In this document: positions 37,912 through 46,460 of the stretch, piece after piece
Numbering within the stretch: position 1 is the stretch's first letter
Layout of the letters: every line of letters begins with the position of its first letter
Assembly (NCBI RefSeq): GCF_947493125.1
Contig: NZ_CANLQB010000008.1
Span: 179,075-243,074, forward strand
Length of the DNA stretch: 64,000 nt
DNA from: an uncultured Roseobacter sp.
GTDB taxonomy: Bacteria; Pseudomonadota; Alphaproteobacteria; Rhodobacterales; Rhodobacteraceae
Direction: 5' to 3'
The notes under the pieces: generated by a model
Databases searched by the model: none
What the model was told of the DNA's origin: nothing
Seen by the model: only the letters and a program-made list of their open reading frames with translations
Translations under genes and position numbers: made by a program

Positions 37912-38592
37912 ATGCGGCTGTGGTTCGGGGTGATCGTTGGGGTGATCGGGGTGGGCATCCTTCTGTCGCTGGGCCTCTGGCAAGTGCAACGCCTGGCCTG
38001 GAAAGAGGACCTGCTGGCCCGGATCGAGCGCGAGATTTCCGCGGATCCGGTTCCCCTGCGCGCGACGTTGGAGCCGGAGCTGCGCCGTTACAGCCCGGTC
38101 ACGGTCAGCGGAACGTTCGATGTCGATGCGGAACCCATCCGCATTCTCGCCTCGCGCAAGACCGTGGGGGCGGTCTATCGCATCATCCGACCGTTTCAGG
38201 CCGAAGGCTACGGACGCATTCTGGTGGACACCGGCTGGATCGTGGATGATGCGGGCATGCCTTCCGCGCCTGCGGACGAGCAGATCACGCTGGTGGGCAA
38301 CCTCGACACGCCCATTGAGGCGGACGGGTTCACGCCTGCGCCCGATCTGGAGGGCAACATCTGGTTTGCCCGTGACGTGCCCGAAATGGCGCGGGCGCTA
38401 AGCACGGAGCCCGTGCTTGTCGTTCTGCGCGACGCGCCGGAAACAGACCTTGGCGTGACGCCCTGGCCGGTAGACACGGCTGGTATTCCGAACGATCACC
38501 TGCAATACGCCATCACGTGGTTTTCCCTAGCGCTGATCTGGGGGGCCATGACCGTGTATTTCCTGCTGCGCACTCGGCGCAGCGCGCGCTGA
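37912..38592 (+). CDS. surf1: SURF1 family cytochrome c oxidase assembly protein
   Basis: 226 residues with TM helices at both ends (GVIVGVIGVGILLSLGLWQVQRL and ITWFSLALIWGAMTVYFLL) around a periplasmic domain. Family features: WQVQRLAWKE, GRILVDTGWI, GNIWFARDVPEMA and NDHLQYAITWFSLA. SURF1 binds heme a and helps insert it into subunit I. It lies after the ctaE terminator and before thrC, as in other Rhodobacterales. Confidence 0.94.
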   Translation: MRLWFGVIVGVIGVGILLSLGLWQVQRLAWKEDLLARIEREISADPVPLRATLEPELRRYSPVTVSGTFDVDAEPIRILASRKTVGAVYRIIRPFQAEGYGRILVDTGWIVDDAGMPSAPADEQITLVGNLDTPIEADGFTPAPDLEGNIWFARDVPEMARALSTEPVLVVLRDAPETDLGVTPWPVDTAGIPNDHLQYAITWFSLALIWGAMTVYFLLRTRRSAR

Positions 38593-38604
38593 GAGGGACG
38601 AGCG

Positions 38605-39993
38605 ATGCGCTATATCTCCACCCGTGGCACGGCCCCCGTGCTGAATTTCGAAGAGGCGATGCTGACCGGGCTCGCACGGGACGGCGGGCTCTATGTGCCC
38701 GAGGTGATCCCGCAGATGAGTGCGGGGGAGATCGCGCGGCTGGAGGGGCTGAGCTATGAGGCGATTGCCTATCGCGTGATGCGGCCTTTCGTGGGCGATG
38801 TCTTCACCGACGAAGACTTCGAGGGGATTATCGAACGGGCCTATGCGGGCTTTGGTCATGCCGCGCGCGCACCGCTGGTACAGTTGGATCAGGGGCATTT
38901 CCTGCTGGAGCTCTTCCACGGGCCCACGCTGGCCTTCAAGGACTTCGCGATGCAGCTGATCGGGCAGATGTTCCAGACAGCGCTCGGGCGCAAGGGCGAG
39001 CGGGTGACGATTGTGGGCGCGACCTCCGGCGATACCGGGTCGGCCGCCATCGAGGCGTTCCGGGGGCTCGATAATGTGGATGTGTTCATCCTCTACCCGC
39101 ATGGGCGCATCTCGGAGGTGCAGCGGCGGCAGATGACCACGCCCACTGAAAGCAACGTGCACGCGCTGGCGATGGACGGCGATTTCGACGACTGCCAGGC
39201 GCGGCTGAAGGACATGTTCAACGATTTTGCCTTCCGGGACGGGGTGAGGCTGGCGGGGGTGAATTCGATCAACTGGGGCCGGGTGCTGGCGCAGGTGGTC
39301 TACTATTTCTCCGCCGCGGTCTCCGTCGGCGCGCCGCACCGCCCGGTCAGCTTCACCGTGCCCACGGGCAATTTCGGCGATATCTTCGCGGGCTACATCG
39401 CCAAGCGCATGGGGCTGCCGATCGACAAGCTGGTGGTGGCGACGAACCAGAACGATATTCTCGACCGCTGCCTGAGAGGGCAGGGGTATCATAAAGGCGA
39501 GACCGTACCCTCGATCAGCCCGTCGATGGACATTCAGGTCAGCTCCAACTTCGAGCGGGCGCTGTTTGATGCCTATGACCGCGAAGGTCCGGCCATCGTG
39601 CAACTGATGGACGAGCTGAAGGCCGGTGGTTTCGAGGTCAGCCAGGGGGCGATGCAGGTGTTGCAGTCGCACTACCTGTCGGGGCGCGCGTCCGAGGAGG
39701 AGACCATGGCGACCATCGCGTCCGCGCTGAAGACGACGGGCGAATTGCTCTGTCCGCATTCCGCTGTTGGCGTGAAGGTGGCGGAGGACCATCGCGTGAC
39801 CGGCACGCCGATGATCACGCTGGCCACCGCGCATCCGGCGAAGTTTCCTGACGCAGTGGAACAGGCGTCGACGCAACGGCCCCCCTTGCCCCCGCGTATG
39901 GCAGACCTGTATGAACGCGCGGAACGGGTGAGCCGGGTGCCGAATGACCTTGCAGCGCTCACCGCGCATATCAAAGGGCACAGAGCTGCGTGA
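38605..39993 (+). CDS. thrC: Threonine synthase
   Basis: 462 residues of the PLP-dependent class, converting O-phosphohomoserine to threonine. The PLP Lys is Lys112 in HGPTLAFKDFAMQ; ATSGDTGSAAIEAFRG is the phosphate-binding loop and PTGNFGDIFAGYIAKRMGLP another signature. ATG at 38605, only 12 bp after surf1. Its TGA overlaps the GTG start of the M16 peptidase gene (GTGA). The N-terminal MRYISTRGTAP matches the family start. Confidence 0.96.
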   Translation: MRYISTRGTAPVLNFEEAMLTGLARDGGLYVPEVIPQMSAGEIARLEGLSYEAIAYRVMRPFVGDVFTDEDFEGIIERAYAGFGHAARAPLVQLDQGHFLLELFHGPTLAFKDFAMQLIGQMFQTALGRKGERVTIVGATSGDTGSAAIEAFRGLDNVDVFILYPHGRISEVQRRQMTTPTESNVHALAMDGDFDDCQARLKDMFNDFAFRDGVRLAGVNSINWGRVLAQVVYYFSAAVSVGAPHRPVSFTVPTGNFGDIFAGYIAKRMGLPIDKLVVATNQNDILDRCLRGQGYHKGETVPSISPSMDIQVSSNFERALFDAYDREGPAIVQLMDELKAGGFEVSQGAMQVLQSHYLSGRASEEETMATIASALKTTGELLCPHSAVGVKVAEDHRVTGTPMITLATAHPAKFPDAVEQASTQRPPLPPRMADLYERAERVSRVPNDLAALTAHIKGHRAA

Positions 39994-41252
39994 CACTGAA
40001 CCAACACCGCCTGCCGAACGGCTTTCGCATCGTTACCGAAGAAATCCCCGGCCTCGCTTCGGCTTCTGTCGGCGTCTGGGTGACGGCGGGCGCCCGGCAC
40101 GAGACACCCGAGCAGAACGGGATTGCGCATTTCCTCGAGCATATGGCCTTCAAGGGCACCAAGCGCCGCACGGCCCTGCAGATTGCCGAGAGCATCGAGG
40201 ATGTGGGTGGCTATATCAACGCCTACACCAGCCGCGAGGTCACGGCCTATTACGCGCGGGTGTTGCAGAATGACGTGCCGCTGGCGCTGGATGTGATTGC
40301 CGACATCCTGCTCAACCCGACGCTGGAGGAGGCCGAGATCGAGGTGGAGCGGGGCGTGATCCTGCAGGAGATCGGTCAGGCGCTCGACACACCGGACGAC
40401 GTGATCTTCGACTGGTTGCAGGAGGAGGCCTATCCGGATCATCCCATGGGTCGGACCATCCTGGGGCCGTCGGAGCGGGTGGCGCAGTTCACGCGCGCCG
40501 ATCTGCAGGGCTTCATTGCACAGCATTATGGGCCGGAGCAGATGATCCTCTCCGCCGCCGGTGCCGTCGACCATGAGGCCATTGTCAAGCTGGCCGAGGA
40601 GTTGTTCGGCGGCATGGAGGCCCGGCCGGTCTTTGACGCGGATGCGGCGCGGTTTCTGGGCGGTGAGCGGCGGCAGCCGAAGGCGCTGGAGCAGGCGCAT
40701 TTCGCGCTGGCGTTTGAAAGCCCCGGCTATCGCGAGGACAGTATCTATACCGCGCAAATCTACGCATCAGCCCTGGGCGGTGGCATGTCGAGCCGTCTGT
40801 TTCAGGAGATCCGGGAAAACCGCGGGCTCTGCTATTCGATCTTCGCGCAGGCCGGCGCCTATGCGGACACCGGCATGACGACGATCTATGCCGGGACCAG
40901 CGCGGACCAGCTGCCACAGCTGGCGGAGATCACCATCGACGAGATGAAGCGTGCGGCCAGCGACATGTCCCCGGCGGAAGTCGCGCGGGCACGCGCGCAG
41001 ATGAAGGCGGGGCTGCTGATGGGGCTTGAGAGCCCCTCGACCCGGGCGGAACGTCTGGCGCGGCTGGTGCAGATCTGGGACCGGGTGCCGCCGCTGGAAG
41101 AGACTGTTGCGATGATCGACGCGGTGACCACGGGTGATGTGCGCGAGTTTGCGGAAGGCATGGCATCGGCGGCCCCGGCGGCGCTGGCGCTCTATGGGCC
41201 GATTGACGCCGCACCGAGCCTCGCGCAGTTGCAGGAGCGTCGGGTGGCGTGA
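39990..41252 (+). CDS. M16 family zinc peptidase (processing-peptidase-like)
   Basis: 420 residues starting at GTG 39990, overlapping thrC. The inverted zinc motif HFLEH is at 47-51, and the distal Glu lies in EVERGVILQEI. The C-terminal half has the second M16 repeat with SALGGGMSSRLFQEIRENRGLCYSIFAQ. This is the bacterial relative of mitochondrial processing peptidase beta subunit, a fixed neighbour of thrC in Rhodobacterales. The physiological substrate is not known. The TGA overlaps the next ATG. Confidence 0.94.
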   Translation: MTLNQHRLPNGFRIVTEEIPGLASASVGVWVTAGARHETPEQNGIAHFLEHMAFKGTKRRTALQIAESIEDVGGYINAYTSREVTAYYARVLQNDVPLALDVIADILLNPTLEEAEIEVERGVILQEIGQALDTPDDVIFDWLQEEAYPDHPMGRTILGPSERVAQFTRADLQGFIAQHYGPEQMILSAAGAVDHEAIVKLAEELFGGMEARPVFDADAARFLGGERRQPKALEQAHFALAFESPGYREDSIYTAQIYASALGGGMSSRLFQEIRENRGLCYSIFAQAGAYADTGMTTIYAGTSADQLPQLAEITIDEMKRAASDMSPAEVARARAQMKAGLLMGLESPSTRAERLARLVQIWDRVPPLEETVAMIDAVTTGDVREFAEGMASAAPAALALYGPIDAAPSLAQLQERRVA

Positions 41253-41836
41253 TGCTGCGCGGGTTTCGCAAACTCCGCATCGAGACCGAACGCATGACCT
41301 TGCGCCCGCCGATCCACTCGGATTTCCGGGCCTGGACCGGCCTGCGATCCCAAAGCAAGGATTATCTGACCGCCTGGGAGCCGAGCTGGGCGAAGGATCA
41401 CCTCACGCGCAAGGCCTTCACCAACCGGGTCTATTGGGCGCAGCGGTCGGTCTCCGGGGGCACGGCGCTGCCGCTCTTCCTGATCCGGCGAAAGGACGAT
41501 GCGCTGCTGGGGGCGATCACGCTCGACAATATTCGTCGCGGGCCGGCGCAGTCGGGCACCCTGGGGTATTGGACCGGTGAGCCGTTTGCGCGGCAGGGGT
41601 ACATGCGCGAGGCGATCACGGCGCTGGTGCATTACGCCTTCACCCAGCTGGATCTGAGCCGGATCGAGGCGGCCTGCCTGCCGGAGAACGCCGCCTCGCG
41701 CGGGCTGCTGGAGCGGTCGGGGTTCAAATACGAGGGCGTGGCGCAGAGCTACCTGCAAATTGACGGGCGCTGGCGGACCCATGTGCTCTATGCCGCGTTG
41801 CGCGGAGATCGACGGGGCAAGACCGACGCGGGATAG
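41252..41836 (+). CDS. GNAT N-acetyltransferase, RimJ/RimL type
   Basis: 194 residues. Start at ATG 41252, overlapping the M16 gene stop as TGATG; a GTG one codon earlier is possible. Family motifs: RIETERMTLRPPIHSDFRAWTGLR at the N-terminus, LGYWTGEPFARQGYMREAITALVHYAF (acetyl-CoA site) and NAASRGLLERSGFKYEGVA. Such proteins acetylate N-terminal amines of ribosomal proteins or small amines; substrate unknown. Last gene of the surf1-thrC-M16 run; a small hairpin TCCGCC-TTG-GGCGGA follows at 41845-41859. Confidence 0.9.
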   Translation: MLRGFRKLRIETERMTLRPPIHSDFRAWTGLRSQSKDYLTAWEPSWAKDHLTRKAFTNRVYWAQRSVSGGTALPLFLIRRKDDALLGAITLDNIRRGPAQSGTLGYWTGEPFARQGYMREAITALVHYAFTQLDLSRIEAACLPENAASRGLLERSGFKYEGVAQSYLQIDGRWRTHVLYAALRGDRRGKTDAG

Positions 41837-42008
41837 TGGGCGTCTCCGCCTTGGGCGGATGAAGCTGCGTGCCCTGGACGACGAAGGCGAGCGGAGCCAT
41901 CCGTTTGGTCGGTTTGGCGGCAGTCGACACAGATCGCGCGGGCCGGGCCGTGAAAAACCTTCTGGGAATCGGTGGGTTCACGCTAGGTTTGGGCCGTGGG
42001 AGGTCGCC

Positions 42009-42818
42009 ATGCTCATTCGGGTTTTCATTGCTCTTTTTCTGTTCGCACAGGTCGCGGTCGCGCAGGAGCGCACGCCGAGCCATTGTATCGCGCTCGCCGA
42101 GGCGCCGGGGCTTGAATATGTGGTGCCCGCGAGCCTTGGGCCGGTGGCCGAGGAGACGGTGCGCATTCACTACATCACGCACGCCAGTTTTCTGATCCGA
42201 AGCCATGGCGGGCTGAATATGGTCACGGATTTTACCGGCTTCACCGGCTCGGCACCGCTGATCCCGGATGTGGTGACCATGAACCACGCCCATGACACCC
42301 ATTGGACGGCGAACCCGGACCCGGCCATTCCGCATGTGCTGCCGGGATGGGGGCTGTTTGGGGAAGGCATTTCGCATCACCTCGATCTGGGTGAGGTGCT
42401 GGTGCGCAATGTCTCCACCGATATCCGCTCGCAGTTTTCGGGCGTTGAAGAGAACGGCAATTCGATCTTCGTCTTTGAGCTCGCGGGGCTCTGCGTGGGG
42501 CATCTGGGGCACCTGCATCACGAGCCGGATGCCGAGCAATATGCCGCCTTGGGGCGGCTCGATGTGGTGATGGCGCCGGTCGATGGCGGCTATACGCTGG
42601 ATCTGCCGACCATGATCCGGGTGCTGAAGCGGCTGCGGTCCTCCGTGGTGATCCCGATGCACTGGTTTTCGCTCTATGGGCTCGATGAGTTTCTGGCGGG
42701 CATGGCGGATGAGTTTGCGGTGGTCGAGGTGGGTGGGCCCGCGCTCGACATCTCGCTCGACCGGTTGCCGGGGCGGCCCACGGTGATGGTGTTGCGCCCG
42801 CAGTTGCTCAGCGAGTAG
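42009..42818 (+). CDS. Exported metallo-beta-lactamase-fold hydrolase
   Basis: 269 residues from the ATG at 42009, with GGGAGG just upstream; a signal peptide (LIRVFIALFLFAQVAVA then QERT) predicts the periplasm. The fold follows UlaG-like members: IHYITHASFLIRSHGGLNMVTDF, then MNHAHDTHW where the HxHxDH metal motif is expected, VGHLGHLH, and VVIPMHWFSLYG. The motif reads HAHDTH, with Asp one position early, so metal binding may differ. The substrate is unknown. Confidence 0.83.
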   Translation: MLIRVFIALFLFAQVAVAQERTPSHCIALAEAPGLEYVVPASLGPVAEETVRIHYITHASFLIRSHGGLNMVTDFTGFTGSAPLIPDVVTMNHAHDTHWTANPDPAIPHVLPGWGLFGEGISHHLDLGEVLVRNVSTDIRSQFSGVEENGNSIFVFELAGLCVGHLGHLHHEPDAEQYAALGRLDVVMAPVDGGYTLDLPTMIRVLKRLRSSVVIPMHWFSLYGLDEFLAGMADEFAVVEVGGPALDISLDRLPGRPTVMVLRPQLLSE

Positions 42819-42857
42819 GCCCCTTGCATCGGTCCGCGCGGCGGGGGATCAAGGCGC

Positions 42858-44273
42858 ATGGACCTCAATTCCGCTGATTCCGAGTTCGAGACGCTGTTGC
42901 GTGGGGCCTTGCCCGACGATGCGGTGAAGAGGTCCGAGGCGCGCTATCTCGAAGAGCCGCGCGGGCGGTACCAGGGGCGCGAGACGCTGGTGGTTCTGCC
43001 GCGTTCGGTGGAGGAGGTGGCGACGGTTGTGCGGCTGGCCGGGCAGGCGCGTGTCGGCGTTGTGGCCTATGGCGGCGGCACGGGGCTGGTGGGCGGGCAG
43101 ATCTCGCCCGAGGGGCCCTTGCCGGTGATCCTGTCGCTGGAGCGGATGGCAGCGATCCGGGGCGTCTATCCGCAGGAAAACGTCCTGATCTGTGAGGCGG
43201 GAGCCGTGCTGGCGGATGTGCAGGCGGCGGCGGCGGCGGTAGACCGGCTTTTTCCCTTGTCTCTGGCGTCGGAAGGCTCGGCGCGCATTGGCGGGAACCT
43301 GGCGACGAATGCGGGTGGGACGGCGGTGCTGCGGTATGGCAATGCGCGCGGGCTCTGTCTGGGGCTGGAGGCGGTGCTGCCGGATGGGCAGATCTGGCAT
43401 GGGCTGAAGCGGCTGCGCAAGGACAACACCGGCTATGACCTGCGCAACCTGCTGATTGGCTCAGAGGGCACGTTGGGGGTCATCACGGCCGCTGCGCTGA
43501 AGCTGAGCCCGCAGCCCGCAGCCCACGGCACGGCGATTTTTGTGGTGCCTTCACCTGCGGCGGCGCTGGAGCTGCTGGCGCTGGCGCAATCGCAATTGGG
43601 CGAGCTGGTGAGTGGGTTCGAGCTGATCAGCGGGCAGGGGCTGGCGTTTCTGGCCGAGACGGTGCCGGAGGTGCGGCAGCCGTTTGAGGAGCCGCCTGCA
43701 TGGTCGGTGCTGATCGAGGTTGGTCTGGTGGCGGGGCTGGAGCCGCAGGGAGCCCTGGAGCGGGTGTTTCTGGCGGCGTCCGAGGCAGGTCTGGCGCTGG
43801 ATGGGGTGATTGCGCAGAGCGAACAGCAGTCGGCGGACTTCTGGTCGGTGCGGGAGCATATTCCGGAGGCCAATAAGCGGACCGGGGCCATTATTTCAAG
43901 CGATGTGTCGGTACCGCTTGGGGCGATCCCCGAATTCATCGAAGCGGGGCGGGAGGAGATTGCGAAGATCGGGGCGTTCCGCATCAACTGTTTTGGCCAT
44001 GTGGGCGATGGCAACCTGCATTATAACGTATTTCCTCTGCCCGGCGGGCGTGCGGCGGACCACGCCAACCAGCGCGCGGCGTTGCAGCGGGCCGTGCATG
44101 ATCTGGCGCATCGCTTGGGCGGGTCGGTCAGTGCCGAGCATGGGGTTGGGCGGCTCAAGGTGGACGATCTGGAGCGCTATGGCGATCCGGCGAAACTGTC
44201 GGCCTTGCGCGCGATCAAGGCGGCGCTTGATCCGCTGGGCATCATGAACCCCGGCGCGGTCCTCCGAAAATGA
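42858..44273 (+). CDS. FAD-linked oxidase, D-2-hydroxyglutarate dehydrogenase / GlcD-like
   Basis: 471 residues. The FAD_binding_4 (PCMH) domain has VVAYGGGTGLVGGQ and GSARIGGNLATNAGGTAVLRYGNARG; the C-terminal FAD-oxidase domain has INCFGHVGDGNLHYNVFPLPGG and VSAEHGVGRLK. Members oxidise D-2-hydroxy acids (D-lactate, glycolate, D-2-hydroxyglutarate) and pass electrons to a carrier. No GlcE or GlcF genes follow, so a single-subunit enzyme is likely; the substrate is not determinable. Confidence 0.92.
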   Translation: MDLNSADSEFETLLRGALPDDAVKRSEARYLEEPRGRYQGRETLVVLPRSVEEVATVVRLAGQARVGVVAYGGGTGLVGGQISPEGPLPVILSLERMAAIRGVYPQENVLICEAGAVLADVQAAAAAVDRLFPLSLASEGSARIGGNLATNAGGTAVLRYGNARGLCLGLEAVLPDGQIWHGLKRLRKDNTGYDLRNLLIGSEGTLGVITAAALKLSPQPAAHGTAIFVVPSPAAALELLALAQSQLGELVSGFELISGQGLAFLAETVPEVRQPFEEPPAWSVLIEVGLVAGLEPQGALERVFLAASEAGLALDGVIAQSEQQSADFWSVREHIPEANKRTGAIISSDVSVPLGAIPEFIEAGREEIAKIGAFRINCFGHVGDGNLHYNVFPLPGGRAADHANQRAALQRAVHDLAHRLGGSVSAEHGVGRLKVDDLERYGDPAKLSALRAIKAALDPLGIMNPGAVLRK

Positions 44274-44301
44274 GGCGCTGACGCGCCACACGATGTTTTT
44301 C

Positions 44302-44318
44302 AAATCCCTCCGGGATTT
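44302..44318. terminator. Small hairpin between convergent FAD-oxidase and apt genes
   Basis: AAATCCC-TCC-GGGATTT is a perfect 7-bp stem in the 53-bp gap. On the minus strand it is followed by GAAAAAC, on the plus strand by GGTTGG. It may terminate either transcript weakly. Confidence 0.4.
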
Positions 44319-44326
44319 GGTTGGCT

Positions 44327-44857
44327 TCAGAGGCCGTCGAAGGCGCAGAGGGCGTGTACGTCCATACCCATGGTTTCGAGCTTTTTGCGCCCGCCCAGAT
44401 CGGGCAGGTCGATGATGAAGGCACAGGAGACGATCTCGCCGCCCAACCGTTCCAGCAGTTTGATCCCGGCCTCGGCCGTACCTCCGGTGGCGAGCAGATC
44501 GTCGACGACGAGGATTTTTTCCCCCGCGCTGATGGCGTCATCGTGGATCTCGACGATGGCTTCGCCGTATTCGAGTTTATAGTCTTGGCTGATCGTGGTG
44601 CCGGGCAGCTTGCCTTTCTTGCGGATGGGCACGAAGCCCACGGACAGTTGGTGCGCAATGGCCCCGCCGAGGATGAACCCGCGCGCTTCCAGCCCCACCA
44701 CCTTGTCGATTTCCAGCCCCGCGTAGGGGTGCAGCATCTGGTCGATGGCCATGCGGAACCCGCGCGGGTCGGCGAAGAGCGTGGTGACATCGCGGAACAT
44801 GATGCCTTCGTGGGGGAAGTCGACGATGGTGCGGATGTAGTCCTGGACGGTTTTCAT
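44327..44857 (-). CDS. apt: Adenine phosphoribosyltransferase
   Basis: 176 residues from the ATG at 44857. Converts adenine plus PRPP to AMP. The PRPP-binding loop is [14 protein letters not shown], and [19 protein letters not shown] and [14 protein letters not shown] are further signatures. The ATG overlaps the lysE stop (ATGA). In the operon mtnP-lysE-apt it would salvage the adenine released by MtnP. Confidence 0.97.
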   Translation of the reverse strand: MKTVQDYIRTIVDFPHEGIMFRDVTTLFADPRGFRMAIDQMLHPYAGLEIDKVVGLEARGFILGGAIAHQLSVGFVPIRKKGKLPGTTISQDYKLEYGEAIVEIHDDAISAGEKILVVDDLLATGGTAEAGIKLLERLGGEIVSCAFIIDLPDLGGRKKLETMGMDVHALCAFDGL

Positions 44858-45477
44858 GTGGCTCTCCGGAGGGTGGCTGTGAGCACGCCCATGCCCACCA
44901 GGGTGGCACCGCCCGCGCGGGTGAGCCAGGCGATGACGCTGGGGCGGTCGATGGTGCGGCGCATACGGTCGGCGAGCAGCGCGTAGGCGAGCGCGTTGAG
45001 GGCGGCAAGAGTGCAGAATGTGGTGATCAGGATGGCGAACTGCGGCAGGAGCGGGGTGTCGGGGCGGATGAACTGCGGCACGAAGGCGATGAAGAAGGCG
45101 ATGGATTTGGGGTTGAGTGCCGTGACGGCGGCTGCGTGACCAAACACGCCGCGCGCGTTGACCTCGGCCTTGGGCATGGCGAGCCCTCGGGACGGGGCGG
45201 AGCGGATCAGTTTGATACCAAGCCAGACGAGGTAGATCGCGCCAAGCCATTTCAGAATTGTGAAGAGCGTGGCGGAGGCCAGAACCAGCGCTCCGAGACC
45301 CGCGAGTGACGCGCTCATCGCGATGAAATCGCCAAAGGCAACGCCGCCTGCGGAGGCCACGGCGACGGACCGGCCCTTGCTGAGCGCGTAGCTCAGAACA
45401 AGCAGCACCGTCGGGCCGGGGATGAGCAGCAGCGCGGTGGAGGCCGCCACGAAGGCGAGCCAGAGATCGAAGGACAT
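44854..45477 (-). CDS. LysE/RhtB family exporter
   Basis: 207 residues from the ATG at 45477; the ORF extension overlaps mtnP and is rejected. LysE family signatures: [21 protein letters not shown] at the N-terminus, [19 protein letters not shown], and six hydrophobic segments. Exporters of this family move amino acids or small metabolites out of the cell. Sitting inside an mtnP-apt operon it might export a product of methylthioadenosine metabolism, which is inference from position only. Confidence 0.92.
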   Translation of the reverse strand: MSFDLWLAFVAASTALLLIPGPTVLLVLSYALSKGRSVAVASAGGVAFGDFIAMSASLAGLGALVLASATLFTILKWLGAIYLVWLGIKLIRSAPSRGLAMPKAEVNARGVFGHAAAVTALNPKSIAFFIAFVPQFIRPDTPLLPQFAILITTFCTLAALNALAYALLADRMRRTIDRPSVIAWLTRAGGATLVGMGVLTATLRRAT

Positions 45478-45487
45478 GAGGGGTCTC

Positions 45488-46363
45488 CTATGTGAGCAGG
45501 CGGCCGGCGACCGCGTCGAGTTTGGCCATGAGCGCGGGGTCGCGGGCGTCGGGGACTGTGAGGATCGCGTATTCCAGCGCGCGGTCGCAGCCGTGCGGAC
45601 AGGGCGTGCGCTCGGGCCCCAGAAGGCCGGGCAGGCGGCGCACCATGTCGCGGCCTTTGTCGGCATTGCCCATCAGGGTGGCAATGATTTGCGTGACATC
45701 GACCTCGCCGTGATCCGGGTGCCAGCTGTCGTAATCGGTGATCATGGCGACCGAGGCGTAACAGAGCTCGGCCTCGCGGGCGAGCTTGGCCTCGGGCATA
45801 TTGGTCATGCCGATCACATCGCAGCCCCAGACCTCGCGGTAGATCTTGGATTCGGCGAGGGTGGAGAACTGGGGGCCTTCCATGGCGAGATAGGTGCCGC
45901 CCTTGTGGACGGTGATGCCCGCGTCTTTGGCGGCGGTCTCGCAGGCGTCGGTGAGGCGCGGGCAGGTGGGGTGCGCAACCGAGACATGGGCCACGCAGCC
46001 TGTGCCGAAGAAGCTCTTCTCCCGGGCGAAGGTGCGGTCGATGAACTGATCGATCAGCACGAAATCTCCTGGCGCCATCTCCTCGCGGAATGACCCGCAG
46101 GCGGAGACGGAGATCACATCGGTGCAGCCCAGACGTTTGAGCGCGTCGATGTTGGCGCGGTAAGGCACGGTGGTGGGGCTGTGGATGTGCCCGCGCCCGT
46201 GGCGGGGCAGGAAAGCCATTTCGGTTCCGTCAAGCGTGCCGGTCAGGATGGCGTCGGACGGCGCGCCCCACGGGCTCTCGACAGTGGTCCACTCCGCGTT
46301 TTCCAGCCCGTCGATATCGTAGATGCCAGAGCCGCCAATCACGGCGATCTTGGGTGCGGTCAT
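45488..46363 (-). CDS. mtnP: S-methyl-5'-thioadenosine phosphorylase
   Basis: 291 residues from the ATG at 46363, with GGAG 8 nt upstream. Cleaves methylthioadenosine, a by-product of polyamine and homoserine-lactone synthesis, to adenine and methylthioribose-1-phosphate. Signatures: KIAVIGGSGIYDI, LPRHGRGH, SVSACGSFREEMAPGDFV, YLAMEGPQFSTLAES and GMTNMPEAKLAREAELCYASVAMITDYD. First gene of mtnP-lysE-apt. Confidence 0.95.
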   Translation of the reverse strand: MTAPKIAVIGGSGIYDIDGLENAEWTTVESPWGAPSDAILTGTLDGTEMAFLPRHGRGHIHSPTTVPYRANIDALKRLGCTDVISVSACGSFREEMAPGDFVLIDQFIDRTFAREKSFFGTGCVAHVSVAHPTCPRLTDACETAAKDAGITVHKGGTYLAMEGPQFSTLAESKIYREVWGCDVIGMTNMPEAKLAREAELCYASVAMITDYDSWHPDHGEVDVTQIIATLMGNADKGRDMVRRLPGLLGPERTPCPHGCDRALEYAILTVPDARDPALMAKLDAVAGRLLT

Positions 46364-46460
46364 GAGGCGGGCTCCGTTGTTGTCCAAGGAGGATCGTGGC
46401 GGGAATGCGCGGTGAAATCAATGGGGTGGCGTTGTTGATTTTCGATGAGCGCCGCGCGCG

